The notes under the pieces: generated by a model | The model's database searches: none | Told to the model about the DNA's origin: nothing | The model's input: the letters and a program-made list of their open reading frames with translations, nothing else | Shown: positions 36,978-45,040 of the stretch, one piece after another | How the letters are laid out: the number at the start of each line of letters is the position of its first letter | How positions within the stretch are numbered: the first letter of the stretch is position 1 | Source: Gulosibacter hominis | Lineage (GTDB): Bacteria; Actinomycetota; Actinomycetes; Actinomycetales; Microbacteriaceae | Direction of reading: 5' to 3' | Assembly (NCBI RefSeq): GCF_904842695.1 | Contig: NZ_CAJGWQ010000002.1 | Location: forward strand, 62,001-126,000 | Length of the DNA: 64,000 nt | Made by a program: the position numbers and the translations under genes

Positions 36978-37276
36978 TGCATTCCCAATCGAATGCCATC
37001 GAAGACGGCTGCATAGTCTTCGTCAGCATTCGTGAAGTCGTTGGCTGCTAGATGGCAAGCCTCGCTGGTTTCGTCGCAGCATTTGGCCATGTCACGAATG
37101 AACGATTCAAGCTCGTCCATTGCGGAACTAAGGTCCGCTTGGCTGCCGCCCGGCATTGCCAGGTCTTCGGCAGCGCGGCACTCATCAAGTCTTGGGTTGG
37201 CCAGCTCGGCCCCGACTTCGCCGACGTCGCGACTGGCACGTTCCAATTCACCTTCGAATACAACTAGCTCAGACAC
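36974..37276 (-). CDS. Small helical protein, EspC/WXG100-like
   Basis: A 100-residue, predicted all-alpha protein with two long amphipathic helices separated by a turn (DLAMPGGSQADL, about residues 40-50) and ending LAANDFTNADEDYAAVFDG. Size, charge and location directly before a large helical-plus-hydrolase gene (4-bp overlap) match secreted ESX-type partners, although the classic WxG tripeptide is absent (GG here). The start is GTG at 37276 after GGAGCA. It is the first gene of the leftward operon. Confidence 0.6.
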   Translation of the reverse strand: MSELVVFEGELERASRDVGEVGAELANPRLDECRAAEDLAMPGGSQADLSSAMDELESFIRDMAKCCDETSEACHLAANDFTNADEDYAAVFDGIRLGMQ

Positions 37277-37494
37277 GCTGCTCCATTGCTAATAAGCGGA
37301 TCTTCGGGATGCAAATACGGGTAACTCACTGACATCCTGGCTGCAGGGACGGGGTAATAGCAAGCCATCCGGATTCAAATCCTTCTAGAGGGTGACGAGA
37401 CTAATCATCAACTCATCTTGAATGAATGCCGCTCATATTTCCGGTATGTAAAGCAGGTGCAGCACGATGGGGTGTGGCGCCGAGTGGGTTATTG
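37277..37494. other. Intergenic region upstream of the leftward operon
   Basis: 218 bp between the small helical gene and the gabT control region. It is richer in A/T than the surroundings, with motifs such as GGATTCAAATCC (palindrome GGATT/AATCC) and ATCCTGGCTGCAGG, which resembles the TTTCCTGGCTGCA repeats at 25.7 kb. It presumably holds the leftward promoter; I cannot place it with confidence. No gene is seen. Confidence 0.4.
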
Positions 37495-37515
37495 GTGCGT
37501 CTGCACCAATAACCC
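37486..37515 (+). promoter_or_regulatory. gabT operator: perfect 13-bp inverted repeat
   Basis: GGGTTATTGGTGC (37486-37498) pairs perfectly with GCACCAATAACCC (37503-37515) around GTCT. The core GTGCGTCTGCAC matches the palindrome upstream of pucR. It ends about 48 bp before the probable gabT -10 (TACAGT, 37563-37568), a suitable activator position. Confidence 0.65.
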
Positions 37516-37522
37516 GATGCGG

Positions 37523-37549
37523 GTGGTGCGCCTGCCCATCTGATGCTGT
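37523..37549. repeat. 27-bp direct repeat, right copy
   Basis: Identical to 33770-33796. Here it lies between the gabT operator and the gabT -10, so it probably includes the native gabT -35 region. The whole stretch 37495-37549 aligns with 33742-33796 at 43 of 55 positions. Confidence 0.9.
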
Positions 37550-37606
37550 CAATGTTGCGGCGTACAGTTGTGCCAAACGTCGCAGAGTAGCGAAAGGAAT
37601 AGGGAC

Positions 37607-38932
37607 ATGGAGTTCCGTCTAGAGCAGAAGCGCAGCATCGTTACCGAGCTGCCCGGCCCCAAGTCGAAGGAAATTGCAGCACGCCGCGAGCAGTACGTCA
37701 GCAACTCGATCGGCTCGTCGCTGCCGAGCTACATCGAGGCCGCGGACGGCGCCATCCTTCGCGACATCGATGGCAACCAGTTCGTTGATTTCGGTTCGGG
37801 TATCGGTGTGACCTCGGTTGGTAACTCGAACCCCAAGGTTGTTGCCGCCATCAAGGAAGCTGCCGACGCCGGTTCGCACTTCCAGATCAACACCGCTCCC
37901 TACGAGAGCTACATCGACCTCTGCCAGAAGCTCACCGAGCTCACCCCCGGCAGCTTCCCCAAGAAGGCCGCGCTGTTCAACTCGGGTGCTGAGGCGCTCG
38001 AAAACGCCGTGAAGATTGCCCGCAAGTACACCGGTCGCGATGCGATCGTCGTGTTCGACCACGCCTTCCACGGCCGCACCAACCTCACCATGGCAATGAC
38101 TGCCAAGGCCGCCCCCTACAAGGACGGCTTCGGCCCGTTTGCCCCCGAGGTCTACCGCATGCCGGCCAGCTACCCCTACCGTGACGGTCTCACCGGTGAA
38201 GAGGCTGCCGCTCGCACCATCAGCGCCATCGAAAAGCAGATCGGTGCCAAGAACGTTGCCGCCATCATCATCGAGCCGCTGCAGGGCGAGGGTGGCTTCC
38301 TCGTTCCCGCCGAGGGCTTCCTGCCCGCACTCGTGAAGTTCGCCAACGAAAACGGCATCGTGTTCGTTTCGGACGAGGTGCAGGCTGGTATGTGCCGTAC
38401 CGGTAAGTGGTTCTGCTCGGAGTGGGAGGGCATCGAGCCCGACCTGGTTACCAGCGCCAAGGGTATTGCCGGTGGTATGCCGCTGTCGGCCGTTATCGGT
38501 CGTGCCGAGATCATGGATGCACCGCAGCCCGGCGGCATCGGCGGTACCTACTCGGGTAACCCGATCGCGAACGCTGCCGCGCTCGCCACACTCCAGGCCT
38601 ACGCAGACGAGAACATGGCCGAGAGCGCGCAGCGCATCGAAGCCAAGATCCGTGAGGTTCTCGAGCCGCTGGTTGCCGAACTCGACACCGTCGGTGAAGT
38701 TCGTGGCCGTGGCGCCATGATGGCAATCGAACTCGTGAAGGGCGAGTGCAAGACCCCGAACGCCGACCTGGTGAAGACCGTTGTCGATGAGGCGCTCAAG
38801 CAGGGTGTCATGTTCCTCACCTGCGGTACCTACGGCAACGTCATCCGCTTCCTCCCGCCGCTGGTCATCACCGACGAGCTGCTCGAAGATGCGCTCGGCG
38901 TGCTCGTTGAGCTGCTGCGCAAGCACTCCTAA
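37607..38932 (+). CDS. gabT: 4-aminobutyrate aminotransferase (class III)
   Basis: A 441-residue class III PLP transaminase. Landmarks are GIGVTSVGNSNPKVV, FDHAFHGRTNLTMAMTAK, IIIEPLQGEGGF, FVSDEVQAGMCRTGKWFCSEW and the PLP lysine in TSAKGIAGGMPLSAVIG (about residue 285). This pattern fits GabT, which moves the amino group of GABA to 2-oxoglutarate to give succinate semialdehyde. AAAGGAA lies 7 bp before ATG 37607; a longer in-frame start at 37568 would precede it and coincides with the probable -10. No gabD is in the window. A permease and regulator lie downstream. Confidence 0.92.
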   Translation: MEFRLEQKRSIVTELPGPKSKEIAARREQYVSNSIGSSLPSYIEAADGAILRDIDGNQFVDFGSGIGVTSVGNSNPKVVAAIKEAADAGSHFQINTAPYESYIDLCQKLTELTPGSFPKKAALFNSGAEALENAVKIARKYTGRDAIVVFDHAFHGRTNLTMAMTAKAAPYKDGFGPFAPEVYRMPASYPYRDGLTGEEAAARTISAIEKQIGAKNVAAIIIEPLQGEGGFLVPAEGFLPALVKFANENGIVFVSDEVQAGMCRTGKWFCSEWEGIEPDLVTSAKGIAGGMPLSAVIGRAEIMDAPQPGGIGGTYSGNPIANAAALATLQAYADENMAESAQRIEAKIREVLEPLVAELDTVGEVRGRGAMMAIELVKGECKTPNADLVKTVVDEALKQGVMFLTCGTYGNVIRFLPPLVITDELLEDALGVLVELLRKHS

Positions 38933-38946
38933 GCGCTAGCAAACAT

Positions 38947-38995
38947 AACGGCGGGGTGAGCCGGCTACCCTCGGGTAGCGGTTCACCCCGCCGTT
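38947..38995. terminator. Long stem-loop terminator between gabT and tetR
   Basis: AACGGCGGGGTGA (38947-38959) pairs with TCACCCCGCCGTT (38983-38995). The interior continues (CCG/CGG, CTACC/GGTAG with one bulged G) to a small loop, and CGTTT follows. It is between convergent genes and probably works in both directions. Confidence 0.88.
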
Positions 38996-39024
38996 CGTTT
39001 CAGTTGCTTTCAGCCGTGGCGGCT

Positions 39025-39681
39025 CTAGTCGACACCGAGACGTTTGGCAGTCGACTCGACGATGGCGTTAAAACCGATGTCGAACAGTTCGTCGTTGATA
39101 TCGCGGAGGTTTCGACCACGCTGCGACGCCTCCACCGCCGCAACAAAGTTGGGGGCCACATCCCCCTCATCCCCGGGGTCAAAAATATCGGCCGGTGCGA
39201 GCTCATTGAACGCAGCCCCGTAGATAAACGACTCGAGCGCGGCAATGAACGGCAGGCAGGCCTCAAACGGGAAGCCCGCGCGGTGCAGGCCACTCACGAC
39301 CTGCTCATACATGGCTACGGTGCGCGGTGAATCGGTGACTTCAATAGTTGCCACCGACGAGATCAGCTCGGCATGAGCGACCATTACATCGCGATAGCTT
39401 GCGGCCCAGGCTCGGGTTGCCTCGCGCCAGGGTTCGCTGTCGAATGCCGAAGCATCCACCTCGCCCATGATCGAGTCGACAATCCAGCGCAGAATTTCCT
39501 GTTTCGAGGTTGCGTGGTTGTAGAGGGCTGACGGGGTGACCGACAGTCGCTGTGCGAGTCGGGTCATGGTGAGCGCTGGCACGCCGTCACTCGTAATGAT
39601 GCGTCGTGCCGCATCCGTGATTACCTCGCGATTGAGAATGCGCGTGCGCGGCCGCCCAGCGGGACGTCGGTTACCAACCAT
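39025..39681 (-). CDS. TetR-family transcriptional regulator
   Basis: A 218-residue protein. The helix-turn-helix is at about residues 15-65 (NREVITDAARRIITSDGVPALTMTRLAQRLSVTPSALYNHATSKQEIL), with a helical ligand domain after it (TetR_C-like, GLHRAGFPFEACLPFIAALESFIYG). AAGGAGG at 39688-39694 is 6 bp before ATG 39681, which is preferred over an in-frame ATG at 39699. It is divergent from the APC permease gene and probably controls it. A near-palindrome centred on AAGCTT (39699-39710) could be its site. Confidence 0.9.
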   Translation of the reverse strand: MVGNRRPAGRPRTRILNREVITDAARRIITSDGVPALTMTRLAQRLSVTPSALYNHATSKQEILRWIVDSIMGEVDASAFDSEPWREATRAWAASYRDVMVAHAELISSVATIEVTDSPRTVAMYEQVVSGLHRAGFPFEACLPFIAALESFIYGAAFNELAPADIFDPGDEGDVAPNFVAAVEASQRGRNLRDINDELFDIGFNAIVESTAKRLGVD

Positions 39682-39891
39682 GTGTTGCCTCCTTGCCACT
39701 CAAGCTTAAGGCCAAGCGCGACATAGTGATGGCGCTCGAGCCACAGCAAAAATGGTCCATCTTCGCTACGATGATTCTGACAGCGCGTATTCGCAGCAGA
39801 TTCACGCCTTTTCAGAGCGATCGCCAACTGTCGTGGCTGGCCCGCGACTCTGCCCGCCAGCATCCATCTGTGCTGAAAGGGGTACAGGCAC

Positions 39892-41454
39892 GTGCCTGAC
39901 ACGAGTAACTACCGCACCATCACTCCCACCGGTACGGTGCAATCGAAGGGCCTCAGTGCTGGCAAGGTTGGTGTAATTGGTGGCGCGGTTATCGGCGTCT
40001 CGGTGGTCGCTCCCGCCTACACCCTCACCTCGGGGCTCGGGCCGACGGTGTCGGTTGCCGGGCTGCAAACGCCGGCAATTCTGCTGATCGGTTTCGTGCC
40101 GATGCTCATGGTGCTGTTCGGCTACCGCGAGCTCAACCGTGCGGTTCCCGACTCGGGCACCTCGTTCACCTGGGCCTCGCGCGCGTTCGGGCCCTGGATC
40201 GGCTGGATGAGCGGATGGGGGCTGATCGCGGCCACGGTGCTGGTGCTGTCGAACCTCGCCGCAGTTGCCACCGACTTCTTTTTCATCCTGCTGGGGCAAA
40301 TCTTCCAGAACGATGCGCTGGCCGGCATCCCGCAGGAGAACCTGCTGGTGAACATCCTCGTCACCACGGTATTTGTTGCCGCGGCAACGTATATCGGCTA
40401 CCGCGGTGTTGAGGCCACGCAAAAAGTGCAGTGGGGGCTGGTCGTTTTCCAGCTGCTCGCCCTGATCTGGTTCTCGGTGGCAGCGATTGTTTCGGCGACG
40501 AACGGCAACGCCTACGACTACACGCAGCCTGACCTCTCCTGGTTCAACCCGCTGCAGATCGAGAGCCTGTCGATTGCGGTTGCCGGTGTATCGCTGTCGA
40601 TCTTCATGTTCTGGGGTTGGGACACCGTCATCACCATGAACGAAGAGGCAAAAGACCCCGCTCGCACGCCGGCTCGCGCGTCAGTCGTGACCATCGTCAC
40701 GATCATCGCCCTCTATCTGCTCATCACCGTCGGTACCCTCATGTGGGCAGGTATCGGTACCGGTGAACTCGGTGCCGGTAACCCCGAAAACCAAGAGTCG
40801 ATTTTTGCGGTGCTCGCCCCGCACATCATGGGTCCGTTCGCCATCCTGATGTCGATCGCTATCCTGACTTCGTCGCTCGCGTCGCTGCAGTCGACCATGG
40901 TTTCGCCGGCTCGCACCCTGTTGGCGATGGGGCACTACGAGGCGCTGCCCAAGGGTTTTGCGCACGTGGATGAACGCTACAAGTCGCCCTCCACCGCCAC
41001 CTTCTGGGCCGCCGGTGCCTCGCTCGTGTTTTACGTGGTGATGCGTCTGGTGAGTGAAAACGCGCTGTGGGACACGATCACCGCGCTTGGCATGATGGTT
41101 TGTTTCTACTACGGCGCGACCGGCCTGGCTGCGGTGTGGTACTTCCGCAAGAGCTGGTTTAAGAGCGTCCGCAACTTCTTCATGCGCCTGCTGCTGCCGC
41201 TGCTGGGTGGCCTCACGCTCGTGTGGATGTTCGTGCAGACGATCGTTGAATCGATGGATCCCGACTACGGCTCGGGATCGTCGATCGGCGGCCTCGGTCT
41301 GGTGTTCATTCTCGGCGTGACCGTGATGGTGCTGGGCGTGGTGCTGATGGTGATCATGCGCTTTGTCAGCCCGTCATATTTCAAGGGCGAGACCCTGCCG
41401 GTTTCAGAACACGAGTATGACAAGCAGGTTGGTGTGGAGGTGCTCGGCGAGTAG
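39892..41454 (+). CDS. APC-superfamily amino acid/polyamine permease
   Basis: A 520-residue protein with about 12 membrane helices and APC landmarks (GGAVIGVSVVAPAYTLTSGLGP, TWASRAFGPWIGWMSGWGLI, FMFWGWDTVITMNEEAKDPARTPARASV, SPARTLLAMGHYEALPKGFAHV). The substrate is probably an amino acid, GABA or polyamine. Proximity to gabT supports amine uptake, as an inference. The start is GTG at 39892 with GAAAGGGG upstream. It is divergent from tetR. Confidence 0.88.
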   Translation: MPDTSNYRTITPTGTVQSKGLSAGKVGVIGGAVIGVSVVAPAYTLTSGLGPTVSVAGLQTPAILLIGFVPMLMVLFGYRELNRAVPDSGTSFTWASRAFGPWIGWMSGWGLIAATVLVLSNLAAVATDFFFILLGQIFQNDALAGIPQENLLVNILVTTVFVAAATYIGYRGVEATQKVQWGLVVFQLLALIWFSVAAIVSATNGNAYDYTQPDLSWFNPLQIESLSIAVAGVSLSIFMFWGWDTVITMNEEAKDPARTPARASVVTIVTIIALYLLITVGTLMWAGIGTGELGAGNPENQESIFAVLAPHIMGPFAILMSIAILTSSLASLQSTMVSPARTLLAMGHYEALPKGFAHVDERYKSPSTATFWAAGASLVFYVVMRLVSENALWDTITALGMMVCFYYGATGLAAVWYFRKSWFKSVRNFFMRLLLPLLGGLTLVWMFVQTIVESMDPDYGSGSSIGGLGLVFILGVTVMVLGVVLMVIMRFVSPSYFKGETLPVSEHEYDKQVGVEVLGE

Positions 41455-41482
41455 GCGAGCCCAATACCAATACCGCTGGGAC

Positions 41483-41510
41483 GGGGCCGGATGCGCTGCA
41501 TTGCGGCCCC
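41483..41510 (+). terminator. Rho-independent terminator after the permease
   Basis: GGGGCCG (41483-41489) pairs with CGGCCCC (41504-41510). An inner ATGC/GCAT stem follows, and TTTTG comes directly after. Confidence 0.85.
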
Positions 41511-41579
41511 TTTTGTATCCCGAATCACGATCGGGGAGCGTGGATCACGTTCTGGGAGCGACCGGCAGGCGGATGCGGT

Positions 41580-41585
41580 TAGACT
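41580..41585 (+). promoter_or_regulatory. -10 element for leaderless FAH-family transcript
   Basis: TAGACT at 41580-41585, then exactly 6 bp to the ATG at 41592. There is no Shine-Dalgarno. Confidence 0.5.
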
Positions 41586-41591
41586 CGGCGC

Positions 41592-42368
41592 ATGAAAATC
41601 GCGCGCTACGAACACCAGGGAAAACTTGCCTACGGCATCCTCGACGAAACGGCCGATGAACTGGTCGAACTGCACGGCGACCCGATTCTTGGCACGATTG
41701 ACCCGAGTGACAATCGGGTCGCGCTGAAAGATGTGCGGCTACTTGCCCCGGTGATTCCCCGCTCAAAAGTGGTGGCATTCGGGCGCAACTATGCCGAACA
41801 CGCTCGCGAACACGACAGTGAAGTTCCGGCCGAGCCGATGATGTTTTTGAAACCGAACACGGCAATTATCGGCCCCGACTATCCGATCGTGCTGCCGCCG
41901 CAGTCGCAGCAGGTGGAGCACGAGGTCGAGCTGGCAGTGGTGATCGGCCAGGTTGCGCGCAATGTGCCCGCCGCCGACGCACACCAGGTGATTTTCGGTT
42001 ACACGATCGCGAATGATGTCACGGCTCGTGATCTGCAGCGCACAGACGGGCAGTGGGGTCGGGCCAAGGGCTTTGACACTTTTTGCCCCCTCGGCCCATA
42101 CATCGAAACCGAGCTCAACACCGAGGAAGCGGTGGTCGGATGCAAGGTGAACGGCGAGACCCGTCAGCTCGGTAATCTCAACCAGATGGAACGCACGGTG
42201 GCGACCCTGGTTGAGTTCGCCTCGAGCGTATTCACGCTGCTACCCGGAGACGTGCTGCTCACCGGTACCCCGGCGGGCGTTGGCCCGCTGGTTGACGGTG
42301 ATGAAGTGGTTTGTGCGATTGAGGGTATCGGGGCGCTACGCAACCCGGTTACGTCGGCAGCTCACTAG
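41592..42368 (+). CDS. Fumarylacetoacetate hydrolase family protein
   Basis: A 258-residue FAH-fold protein. Family motifs are VVAFGRNYAEHAREH, PMMFLKPNTAIIGP, the metal-binding VEHEVELAVVIG, GYTIANDVTARDLQ, KGFDTFCPLGPYI and LLPGDVLLTGTPAGVGPL. These enzymes act on beta-diketo or oxaloacetate-like acids in aromatic or organic-acid catabolism. The precise activity (oxaloacetate decarboxylase, hydratase or isomerase) cannot be read. It converges on the channel gene with a 4-bp overlap. Confidence 0.92.
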   Translation: MKIARYEHQGKLAYGILDETADELVELHGDPILGTIDPSDNRVALKDVRLLAPVIPRSKVVAFGRNYAEHAREHDSEVPAEPMMFLKPNTAIIGPDYPIVLPPQSQQVEHEVELAVVIGQVARNVPAADAHQVIFGYTIANDVTARDLQRTDGQWGRAKGFDTFCPLGPYIETELNTEEAVVGCKVNGETRQLGNLNQMERTVATLVEFASSVFTLLPGDVLLTGTPAGVGPLVDGDEVVCAIEGIGALRNPVTSAAH

Positions 42369-43315
42369 CTGTTGTCATCCGCATCTTCACGGGCGGGGCG
42401 CTGCGTCAGCGGTGCCTCGCCCGTTTGCGTTGCCAATAGGAGTTGCCGAATCTCCGCGAGCTCTTCGCGCATCACCGCGAGTTCGTGGCCCACCGTGAAC
42501 GCCGATCCGCTCACCGGTCGTTCGCCTGCCTGCACCGGCTCGGGGTCAGAAACTGTGCCCTCGGTGGTGGCGCCAAGATTCGACATGGTGTCGATAATGA
42601 CCGCGACGAACAGGTTGAGCATCACGAATGCCGACACCAGGATGAAGGGTACAAAGAACATCCAGGCCTCGGGGTACACCTCCATAACCGGACGGACAAT
42701 CCCCATCGACCAGCTCTCGAGCGTCATGATCTGAAAGAGCGAATAGAGCGATTGAAAAACCGAACCGAACCATTCGGGGAAACGTTCGGCGAACAGCGCG
42801 GTAGCCATGACGGCCGCGACATAAAAAACGAGCCCCATGAGCCCGGCAATGGCGCCGATGCCGGGAATCGCGCGGATGATGGCGGTGGCGATGCGGCGCA
42901 GCTGCGGCATACGGTTGGCTAGGCGCAACACTCGCAAAACGCGCAGCGAACGCAGCACCGATAGCGGGCCTACTGCAGGTACCAGCGAGATAGCAACCAC
43001 TAAGAGATCGAAAATATTCCAGCCGTCGAGGAAGAACCGCCGGTCGAGCGCGGTAATTTTTAAGACGATTTCCACCACAAACACGCTGAGGCAGAACACA
43101 TCAATGATGTGCAGCACAGTGCCGAACTGGGCGATCGCAGCCGGCGAGGTCTGCAACCCGAGTACGACCGCGTTAACGATGATGAGCACCAGAACGACTG
43201 TCTGGACGGTCGAAGACAACACAAATTCGCCGATCTTGCGGCGCCATCCTTGAACACTGTCAGGGAATGAATCGGCTGTCGGGCTGGGGTCGATACTGGG
43301 TGACTGTTGGTTCAC
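42365..43315 (-). CDS. Bacterial voltage-gated sodium channel (NaChBac/NaV type)
   Basis: A 316-residue, single six-helix channel subunit. The S4 sensor is VLRSLRVLRVLRLANRMPQLRRI, with arginines every third position. The pore has the selectivity filter TLESW (FQIMTLESWSMG), the same core as NaChBac. S6 is FVMLNLFVAVIIDTMSN. The C-terminal cytosolic part ends in a short coiled coil (LAVMREELAEIRQLLLA), typical of tetramer assembly. Function is homotetrameric voltage-gated Na+ influx. The start is GTG at 43315, with TAAACT 6 bp upstream (leaderless). It is divergent from gltX. Confidence 0.9.
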   Translation of the reverse strand: MNQQSPSIDPSPTADSFPDSVQGWRRKIGEFVLSSTVQTVVLVLIIVNAVVLGLQTSPAAIAQFGTVLHIIDVFCLSVFVVEIVLKITALDRRFFLDGWNIFDLLVVAISLVPAVGPLSVLRSLRVLRVLRLANRMPQLRRIATAIIRAIPGIGAIAGLMGLVFYVAAVMATALFAERFPEWFGSVFQSLYSLFQIMTLESWSMGIVRPVMEVYPEAWMFFVPFILVSAFVMLNLFVAVIIDTMSNLGATTEGTVSDPEPVQAGERPVSGSAFTVGHELAVMREELAEIRQLLLATQTGEAPLTQRPAREDADDNS

Positions 43316-43478
43316 ACCGGCAGTTTAAGAAGCGTTAGGAAACCGTTAGTAGCACCCAGTTAATGATTTGGGATCCGACAAAAGTTGCGTCTGAACGGAT
43401 GCACGGGCGAGTTCAACCGGAGCTGACCGGGGTGCACGCCCCCTTTCCCAATCTGCCGAGGCCTAGACTGGAGTCATC

Positions 43479-44990
43479 ATGACTGCAGTTTCACTCGCGC
43501 CCGTGACCGAGGCCGCCGGCGCAGATATTCGTGTTCGTTTCTGCCCATCCCCGACCGGCACCCCGCACGTCGGGCTGATCCGCACCGCCCTGTTCAACTG
43601 GGCCTACGCCAAGCACACCGGCGGAACGCTCGTGTTCCGCATCGAAGACACCGATGCCGAACGCGACTCGGAAGAAAGCTACGAGATGATTCTCGAGGCG
43701 CTTCGCTGGCTGGGGCTCGACTGGGATGAAGGCATCGATGCTGCCGGTGAGCACGGCCCCTACCGGCAGTCGCAGCGCGGCGAAATCTATGCCGAGGTCA
43801 TCGAAAAGCTGAAGGAAGCCGGCTACCTCTACGAGTCGTTCGCAACGGCCGAAGAAATTGAAGCCCGCAATATTGCGAACGGTCGCGACCCCCGGCAGGG
43901 CTACGACAACTTTGAGCGTGACCTCACCGAAGAGCAGCGGGCCGCCTATCGGGCCGAGGGGCGGCAGCCGAGTCTGCGGCTGCGCGTACCCGACACCGAT
44001 CTGTCGTTTGACGACCTGGTGCGTGGTGAAATCACCTTTAAGGCCGGTTCGTTCCCCGACTTCGTGGTCGTGCGGCCCAATGGTAAGCCGCTCTACACTC
44101 TCGTAAACCCCGTCGACGATGCGCTCATGGGCATCACCCACGTGCTGCGCGGTGAAGACCTGCTCTCGTCGACTCCGCGACAGATCGCGCTCTATCACGC
44201 GCTCTATCAGGTTGGCGTTGCCGAATTCATCCCGCGCTTCGGCCACCTGCCGTACGTGATGGGCGAGGGGAACAAAAAACTTTCAAAGCGCGACCCCGAA
44301 TCGAACCTTTTCCACCACCGCGACCGTGGCTTCGTGCCCGAGGGCCTGCTCAACTATCTGGCGCTGCTGGGCTGGTCGATCGCGCCCGACCGCGATGTGT
44401 TCACGATGGACGAGATGTGCGCGGCCTTCGATGTGCACGACGTCAACCCGAACCCGGCACGTTTTGACCTCAAGAAGGCCGAGGCGATTAATGGTGAGCA
44501 CGTGCGTCGCCTCGAACTTGCCGATTTCGCGCAGCGCCTTGAGCCGTACCTGGTTGCAAGCGGTGTGGTGAGCGATCCGATTACCGAAGACCAGCGCGCC
44601 ACGGTGCTCGCGGTCGCGCCGCTCGTGCAAGAGCGGATGCAGCTGCTGGGCGAAGCCCCCGAGCTGATTGCCTTCCTGTTTGAGACGACCGAAGACCTCG
44701 AATACCGCGAGGATGCGCTCAAGACGCTGAAGGACGGCGCTGCTGACGCACTGCGCGCCACCAGCGAGGCGCTCGAGCAGTTGGCCGATTGGAACACTGA
44801 GGCGATCGAGGCAGCAATGCGGGCCAAGCTGATTGACGAGCTGGGGTTGAAACCGCGGCTTGCATTCGGCCCGGCACGCGTGGCGATCTCGGGTCGCCGG
44901 ATTTCGCCGCCGCTGTTTGAGTCGATGGAGCTGCTCGGCCGTGAGGCCACGCTCGCCCGCCTCACCAAGCTCACGGAGCAGCTCGGCTAA
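43479..44990 (+). CDS. gltX: Glutamate-tRNA ligase
   Basis: A 503-residue class I synthetase. The HIGH-type motif is in [19 protein letters not shown] and the KMSKS-type motif is KKLSKRD (about residue 267). [11 protein letters not shown] is a family signature, followed by the anticodon-binding helical C-terminal domain. TAGACT lies 9 bp before the ATG, with GGAG in between, so the 5' UTR is very short. It may also charge tRNA-Gln if the cell uses the indirect GatCAB route, which this window does not show. Confidence 0.97.
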   Translation: MTAVSLAPVTEAAGADIRVRFCPSPTGTPHVGLIRTALFNWAYAKHTGGTLVFRIEDTDAERDSEESYEMILEALRWLGLDWDEGIDAAGEHGPYRQSQRGEIYAEVIEKLKEAGYLYESFATAEEIEARNIANGRDPRQGYDNFERDLTEEQRAAYRAEGRQPSLRLRVPDTDLSFDDLVRGEITFKAGSFPDFVVVRPNGKPLYTLVNPVDDALMGITHVLRGEDLLSSTPRQIALYHALYQVGVAEFIPRFGHLPYVMGEGNKKLSKRDPESNLFHHRDRGFVPEGLLNYLALLGWSIAPDRDVFTMDEMCAAFDVHDVNPNPARFDLKKAEAINGEHVRRLELADFAQRLEPYLVASGVVSDPITEDQRATVLAVAPLVQERMQLLGEAPELIAFLFETTEDLEYREDALKTLKDGAADALRATSEALEQLADWNTEAIEAAMRAKLIDELGLKPRLAFGPARVAISGRRISPPLFESMELLGREATLARLTKLTEQLG

Positions 44991-45040
44991 TTTGTCGCGC
45001 TGCCTGCAGCATCCCGCTATGTCACCGATAGGAGTCTGAC

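Noticed and set aside
37619-38926. A 435-codon ORF antisense to gabT
   Set aside because: It is a high-GC mirror frame of a clear GabT coding sequence and has no domain of its own.
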